Shown: piece after piece, positions 60,004-64,000 of the stretch
Numbering within the stretch: position 1 is the first letter of the stretch
How the letters are laid out: every line of letters begins with the position of its first letter
Assembly (NCBI RefSeq): GCF_000407565.1
Contig: NZ_ASWI01000004.1
Coordinates: 700,001-764,000 of the forward strand
Source of the DNA: Enterococcus cecorum DSM 20682 = ATCC 43198
GTDB lineage: Bacteria; Bacillota; Bacilli; Lactobacillales; Enterococcaceae
Reading direction: 5' to 3'
DNA: 64,000 bases
Position numbers and translations under genes: made by a program
Notes under the pieces: model-generated
What the model saw: the letters and a program-made list of their open reading frames with translations, nothing else
What the model was told of the DNA's origin: nothing
Databases searched by the model: none

Positions 60004-60822
60004 TTATGCAGCTAAAAGATGGAGCCTATATTGAACAGGACTCATCCATCCTAACTTTTCTTTTATTCGTTGTTCATTATAATACTTTATAAATCGTTCT
60101 ATTTCCATTTTTAATTCCTCATAGCTATAGTAAATAACGCCATAGTATATCTCTTGCTTAAGCAGACCGAAGAAATTCTCCATTACGGAATTATCTAGAC
60201 AGTTGCCCTTTCGAGACATGCTTTGAAATATTCGTTCTTCTTTTAGCCTGTGAGAGTACGCCTTCATCTGGTATGCCCAACCCTGGTCAGAATGGAATGT
60301 TCGTCTATAAGGGCAGTCTGAAGTGATTTCAATGGCTTTATCCAAGGCATTCATTACATTCTTTGCTGAAGGTTTCTTATCGATGCTGTAACTTAGTATT
60401 TCTCCATTACACATATCCATAAATGGATCTAAATACAGCTTATGCATTGTCATATGTCCTTTGACATCAACTTCATAATACTTAAATTCAGTCGTATCCG
60501 TTGTGATTTTTTGATGGGGTATGTGCGTATTAAAGCGTCTGCGAATTCTGTTGGGTGCAATGGTACCAGTCCTGCCCCTATAGGAACTATATTTCCTACT
60601 TTTGCGTGTGTAGGATGTCACCTGCAAGCCAAGTTTTTGAACTATTCGCTGAACCTTCTTTTTGTTGATGAGATATCCCTGATTATGAAGCTCTCCATGT
60701 ATTCTACGATATCCGTAATCCTTATTATTCTTACGGATTTCTTGGATTTTTTCTTCAAGTTCTTTGTCAGGATTTTCTCTATCAAATCGTTTTTGCCAAT
60801 ACATATATGTTGCTTTAGGCAT
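60004..60822 (-). CDS. IS3-family transposase OrfB
   Basis: The product has 272 residues from the first ATG. DYGYRRIHGELHNQGYLIN is the HTH_21 region, followed by the rve integrase core with ITTDTTEFKY (Asp), TFHSDQGWAYQ (Asp) and DNSVMENFFGLLKQE (Glu). In IS3 elements OrfB is made fused to OrfA by a -1 frameshift; the frame is open upstream to the A run at 60896-60901 (NERTALVINSLRREFKLKDL), which supports this. It appears intact. Confidence 0.92.
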   Translation of the reverse strand: MPKATYMYWQKRFDRENPDKELEEKIQEIRKNNKDYGYRRIHGELHNQGYLINKKKVQRIVQKLGLQVTSYTRKSRKYSSYRGRTGTIAPNRIRRRFNTHIPHQKITTDTTEFKYYEVDVKGHMTMHKLYLDPFMDMCNGEILSYSIDKKPSAKNVMNALDKAIEITSDCPYRRTFHSDQGWAYQMKAYSHRLKEERIFQSMSRKGNCLDNSVMENFFGLLKQEIYYGVIYYSYEELKMEIERFIKYYNEQRIKEKLGWMSPVQYRLHLLAA

Positions 60823-60845
60823 GCCTGTATAAGAGAGAAGGTCTT

Positions 60846-61424
60846 TTAGTTTAAATTCTCGTCGGAGACTGTTGATGACGAGTGCCGTTCTCTCATTTTT
60901 TCCTCGTCCTCTAAACGCAGCCTCCTCAGTTCTTTTAAAAAGGCATTCTCAATTCTCAATTTAAGAAGTTCATCTTCTAGCTCTTTTACATGTTCTGCAC
61001 TTGTATCAACAGAAGATTCTTCAACTGGTTTGTTTTGTGTATTGCCATTAGTTGTATTCAATGTTTTCTTTCGTCCCTTCTTGCGTGGTCTTAGGGCATC
61101 AGGACCAGCTGCACGAAAGCGACTCACCCAATTTGTGATCATACTTGGATTAGTAATTCCTTCTTGCAGAGCTAAATCTTGATATGAGATTTCACTTGAT
61201 AAATATAACTCTACTATAGAAAGCTTCTTTTCAAAAGAATAAAAATCTTTTTTTCTAGAACGTTTTAATCCTTCATCACCAAATGCATTGTAATTATCCA
61301 CCCATAGTTTAACTGTATTATCAGATGGAATGCCGAACTTATTTGCAAGATAAGTATAACCACCTTCGCCATTAAGATAAGCATTTACAACTTGCTTTTT
61401 AAACTCAAAAGAATATTTGGACAT
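60846..61424 (-). CDS. IS3-family transposase OrfA
   Basis: The start ATG gives MSKYSFEFKKQVVNAYLNGE. The 192-residue protein has two helix-turn-helix units (LANKFGIPSDNTVKLWVDNY and LALQEGITNPSMITNWVSRF) and a C-terminal leucine zipper (LEDELLKLRIENAFLKELRR). The A6 run at 60896-60901 inside DEEKM is the expected slip site for the fusion OrfAB. It binds the IS ends. Confidence 0.9.
   Translation of the reverse strand: MSKYSFEFKKQVVNAYLNGEGGYTYLANKFGIPSDNTVKLWVDNYNAFGDEGLKRSRKKDFYSFEKKLSIVELYLSSEISYQDLALQEGITNPSMITNWVSRFRAAGPDALRPRKKGRKKTLNTTNGNTQNKPVEESSVDTSAEHVKELEDELLKLRIENAFLKELRRLRLEDEEKMRERHSSSTVSDENLN
60896..60901 (-). promoter_or_regulatory. Predicted -1 frameshift site of the IS3 element
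   Basis: Six A on the coding strand follow GAGG in DEEKM. Shifting back one base here joins LEDEEK to NERTALVINSLRREF and on to OrfB without a stop. Confidence 0.65.
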
Positions 61425-61490
61425 AAAAATACCGACCTCCAATTGTTAGATTTTATGGTCTAACTTTTGGGGGTCGGTACATTTTTCACT

Positions 61491-62555
61491 ATGACTGAAG
61501 TTAATTTTAACACAAAAACAGCGCGTCAAAAAGGCAAACATTTATCAAAAGAAGAGCGTGAAACGATTAACGCTTTACTGAATCAAGGTTATTCTTACAG
61601 AAAAATCGCTAATTATATCGGCCTTTCTCCTCAAACAGTTGTAAATGAAGTGAACCGTGGAACCGTTCGTCAAAAAAAGAAAATGAACGGGAAAACCAGC
61701 TACTTTGAGGTCTATGATCCCACATACGCTCATGAACGTTATAAACAAAAGCGTCTACTTTGTCATCGTCCCATTAAATTCCAAACAGTGCGCTCATTTC
61801 TCGCTGAATTCGTTGAAGCTTTTAAAAGATTTAAGTTTTCCCCTGATGCCTTCGTTGGTGAAGCTAAGCGTAATCAATCCTTCTTCAAGGATGAAAGGGT
61901 GTGTACTACTACGCTCTACAAGTATATTGACCAAAACTTACTTGAAGTGAAGAATATCGATCTAGTTAGAAAAACTTCTATCAAGAAACGTAAAAAAGCT
62001 TCAAAAGCTCCTAATAAGCGTCTCTATGGCGAAAGTATCGAAAATCGCCCAGATACTGTAGAATCGCGTGAAGAATTTGGGCATTTTGAGATTGATACCG
62101 TCATCGGTAAGAAAGCAGGTAGTGAAAGTGTCTTACTTACCCTTACGGAGCGTAAAACACGCTATGAAATCATTAAAGTGATTGATGGAAAGGACACGGA
62201 TTCTGTTACTTATGCAATCAATCAGATAATCAACGAATACGGTGAGAACATCTTTCAATCTATCACCGCTGACAACGGTTCTGAATTTGCTAATTTAGCC
62301 ACTGTCTTAAATGGAAGAATGAAAGTTTACTACACACATCCTTACGCTTCCTCCGAACGTGGCACAAACGAAAACCACAACGGTATCATTAGGAGATTCC
62401 TAGCTAAAGGTGAAAGTATCGATTCTAAAGATAGAAGGACACTAGAGTCGATTGCGGATATCATGAATGAGCTACCACGGAAAATCTTGAACTATCAACG
62501 TCCTAGAGAAGCATTCCAGCAAGAATGTCTCCTAATAAGTAGTAGCTGCTGCTAA
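61491..62555 (+). CDS. IS30-family transposase (full length)
   Basis: The ATG corresponds to the start of copy 1; the longer upstream frame begins in the IS3 end. The 354-residue protein has the N-terminal HTH (YSYRKIANYIGLSPQTVVNE), the DDE residues in FEIDTVIG, ITADNGSEF and GTNENHNGI, and the C-terminal LESIADIMNELPRKILNYQR that is missing from copy 1. It is likely active if transcribed; its own promoter region is split by the IS3 element. Confidence 0.9.
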   Translation: MTEVNFNTKTARQKGKHLSKEERETINALLNQGYSYRKIANYIGLSPQTVVNEVNRGTVRQKKKMNGKTSYFEVYDPTYAHERYKQKRLLCHRPIKFQTVRSFLAEFVEAFKRFKFSPDAFVGEAKRNQSFFKDERVCTTTLYKYIDQNLLEVKNIDLVRKTSIKKRKKASKAPNKRLYGESIENRPDTVESREEFGHFEIDTVIGKKAGSESVLLTLTERKTRYEIIKVIDGKDTDSVTYAINQIINEYGENIFQSITADNGSEFANLATVLNGRMKVYYTHPYASSERGTNENHNGIIRRFLAKGESIDSKDRRTLESIADIMNELPRKILNYQRPREAFQQECLLISSSCC

Positions 62556-62646
62556 TCAATAACTAGTTTAAAATTGATATAAAAGTTAATATAACATGAA
62601 TTTTGGGCTATGAAAAAAAGTGTCCAACTTGTTCTTGACAATTAGG

Positions 62647-64000
62647 GAATATTTACAAATCAAAGAAAACAAATTATATTATTACGTCGATGAACAATCA
62701 AAAGTAAATTGGATTACAACGAATCATGACAATGAGCAAAATAAGACATTAACAGAGGTGTTCGGAAATATAAATGTGCAATTGAGTACTTTGTAAAAGG
62801 AATGGCATATATCACCAGTGTTTATTATAAATCTGTAGCTAATAGCCGAAATTTAACATATAGTAATTGTCTGCATTCGATTTTAAAAGTGATGCATTTG
62901 GACAATTATAGTGCTGAATATTTGTTCAATAGGATTTTGTCATTGCAAACAGAAGGTAGGGTGAAAAATAGGTTAAAGAGTCAAAGTCTAGCAGTTAGAA
63001 ATTTATATAGTACTGGCTTCAAACTCTATTCATTATTCGATGGCGATGATAATGCGTTAAATACTGATATTATGTTTTATCAAGTTCCTTTTTTTCCAGA
63101 GTATTTTCTCTATGAATTATGTTCAAAAAGTTTAGTCATCGGTATTTCAGCTACTGCAACTGTGCCATCTGTATTAAGTAATTACGATTTGAATTATTTA
63201 CAAATGATGCTTAAAGACAAATTTTATCAACTTAAAGATTATCACCATGAGCATTTAAAGGAAAAATCTAATCAACTCATTCAAGGATATCCTCAAGTCA
63301 AAATGGATTTAATAAAAGTAGAAAATCAACCTTTAGAGTATCTATTTGGTGGTTTTCTCGATGACAAAGTTATTACAAGTTATATTACCGACTTTGTGGG
63401 CTCTATAGATGCGTTTTACTTAGAACGGTTAACAAAAATGTTGAGCGCAATATTTGATTTTTTAACTGATAGTAGTGTACAGTCTATGCTCATTTTTTCG
63501 AACCAATTGATTAATAATCATTCTAAACCTAATATTCATTTGTTTAAACGTGCGGTTCAGCTTTTAAATCAACAATATTTTGAGCACTCATATGACGTGG
63601 ATAGTCTTTTTGTCACATTAAATAGTCAAAATTTTGAAAAGCAAAAAACACAATTACTTAAAAAACTAAGCAAAGGTGAAAAAATAGTTATTTTTACATC
63701 GTATAAGACTGTAGGTGTGGGGCAAAATCTTCAGTATGACATTCCAGAAAATACTCCAGTCATCCAAGTGAATAATCGTAATAGTCATTCAAAGGATATT
63801 GATTGTATTTATTTAGATCTTCCAACACACTTGATTGCGCGTAAAGAAAAAGATAGTAACTCCATGGAGACTATATATCGTGGTATTTTTCAGATGGAAT
63901 ATTTATCTGTAAGAGGAGAAATATCGCCTGCACAATGTAAATATTTTATCTCTCAGTATTTTACCGATGGAAATATCCATTTAGATACCGATAAAACAAG
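62647..64000 (+). pseudogene. SF2 helicase fragment, 5' end lost at IS30 and frameshifted, running out of the window
   Basis: After the IS30 end a frame reads EYLQIKENKLYYYVDEQSKV to a TAA near 62792. One base later the next frame (YFVKGMAYITSVYYKSVANS) stays open to the window end, about 400 codons. It holds a motif III-like GISATATVPSVLSNY and a motif V-like VIFTSYKTVGVGQNLQY, as in SF2 helicases of defence or mobile-element type. The Walker A and B motifs are missing because the 5' part lies beyond the insertion. I cannot name the family. Confidence 0.6.

Larger units (their letters stand above)
59945..61481 (-). mobile_element. IS3-family (IS150-like) insertion sequence nested in IS30
   Basis: Terminal inverted repeats TGAGGTGACCCCCAAAAGTT (left) and TGTACCGACCCCCAAAAGTT (right, inverted) start with TG. 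The target is a T run in the IS30 leader. The element holds orfA and orfB on the minus strand and is 1537 bp long. Confidence 0.88.
59847..62645 (+). mobile_element. IS30-family insertion sequence, copy 2, interrupted by an IS3 element
   Basis: The termini match copy 1 (CAAGTTGGACACTTTT near 59861 and its inverse near 62620). An IS3-family element sits between 59945 and 61481, in the promoter region just before the transposase. The transposase itself is full-length. Confidence 0.88.

Overview
The window is AT-rich Firmicutes DNA, most likely from the order Lactobacillales (Enterococcus or a close relative). The grounds are strong AGGAGG-type ribosome sites, an LPKTG wall-anchored protein, AdcA with a fused ZinT domain, a Zur/AdcR-type operator in front of cysteine-free ribosomal protein paralogues, and IS30, IS66 and IS3 elements of the kind common in this order. 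Genus and species cannot be fixed from the sequence alone. No tRNA, rRNA or CRISPR array was recognised.

Region 1 (1-1568) holds the end of an unknown gene and rlmD. Region 2 (about 1570-25440) is a mosaic defence and mobile island. It contains an unrecognised three-gene module with a Gly/Ala-rich membrane protein (1773-5037). A structured non-coding stretch follows (5100-5261), then a decayed GIY-YIG gene. Next is a compact operon of an XRE regulator, an MmeI-like adenine methylase without a visible nuclease motif, a small unknown protein, an SF2 helicase and a Mug113/T5orf172 GIY-YIG protein (6405-13116), which reads as a split restriction-modification system. After it come IS66 debris, a broken DUF2326 (ABC-3C type) gene, a large serine recombinase, the broken 3' end of a rumA-like gene (a probable integration scar), and a complete type II CBASS operon: Cap4 effector, CD-NTase, E1/E2 Cap2 and JAMM peptidase Cap3 (17989-22793).

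Region 3 (about 24.1-45.5 kb) is an ordinary-looking stretch of short operons. It includes a RlaP-like nucleotidyltransferase, GNAT acetyltransferases, AlkD-like repair, two Nudix proteins, a thioesterase, OsmC, RNase H1, an SGNH esterase, two Cof-type HAD phosphatases, a rifamycin ADP-ribosyltransferase (Arr) with an extra N-terminal domain, a MerR regulator, a HIRAN protein, the mmuP-mmuM pair, an arginase-fold protein and a DUF3267 membrane protein. Several small genes here are decayed, and good bidirectional terminators separate the units.

Region 4 (45.56-62.65 kb) lies between two IS30 copies in the same orientation. The first IS30 has a 92-bp deletion and the second is interrupted by an IS3-family element. 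Between them are an LPXTG surface protein with eleven near-identical 93-residue repeats, a group II intron sitting directly behind a terminator hairpin, an IS66 element with a broken tnpC, and a zinc-starvation operon: S14, L32 and L33 paralogues, a COG0523 GTPase, two small proteins, AdcA-ZinT and an interrupted helix-turn-helix ORF. A Zur-like operator stands at the same distance behind the -10 box both of the ribosomal-paralogue operon and of the surface-protein gene. In the second case the -35 box lies in the IS30 terminus. Genes on both outer sides of the IS30 pair have lost their 5' ends: a 340-residue unknown protein on the left and an SF2 helicase on the right that runs off the window.
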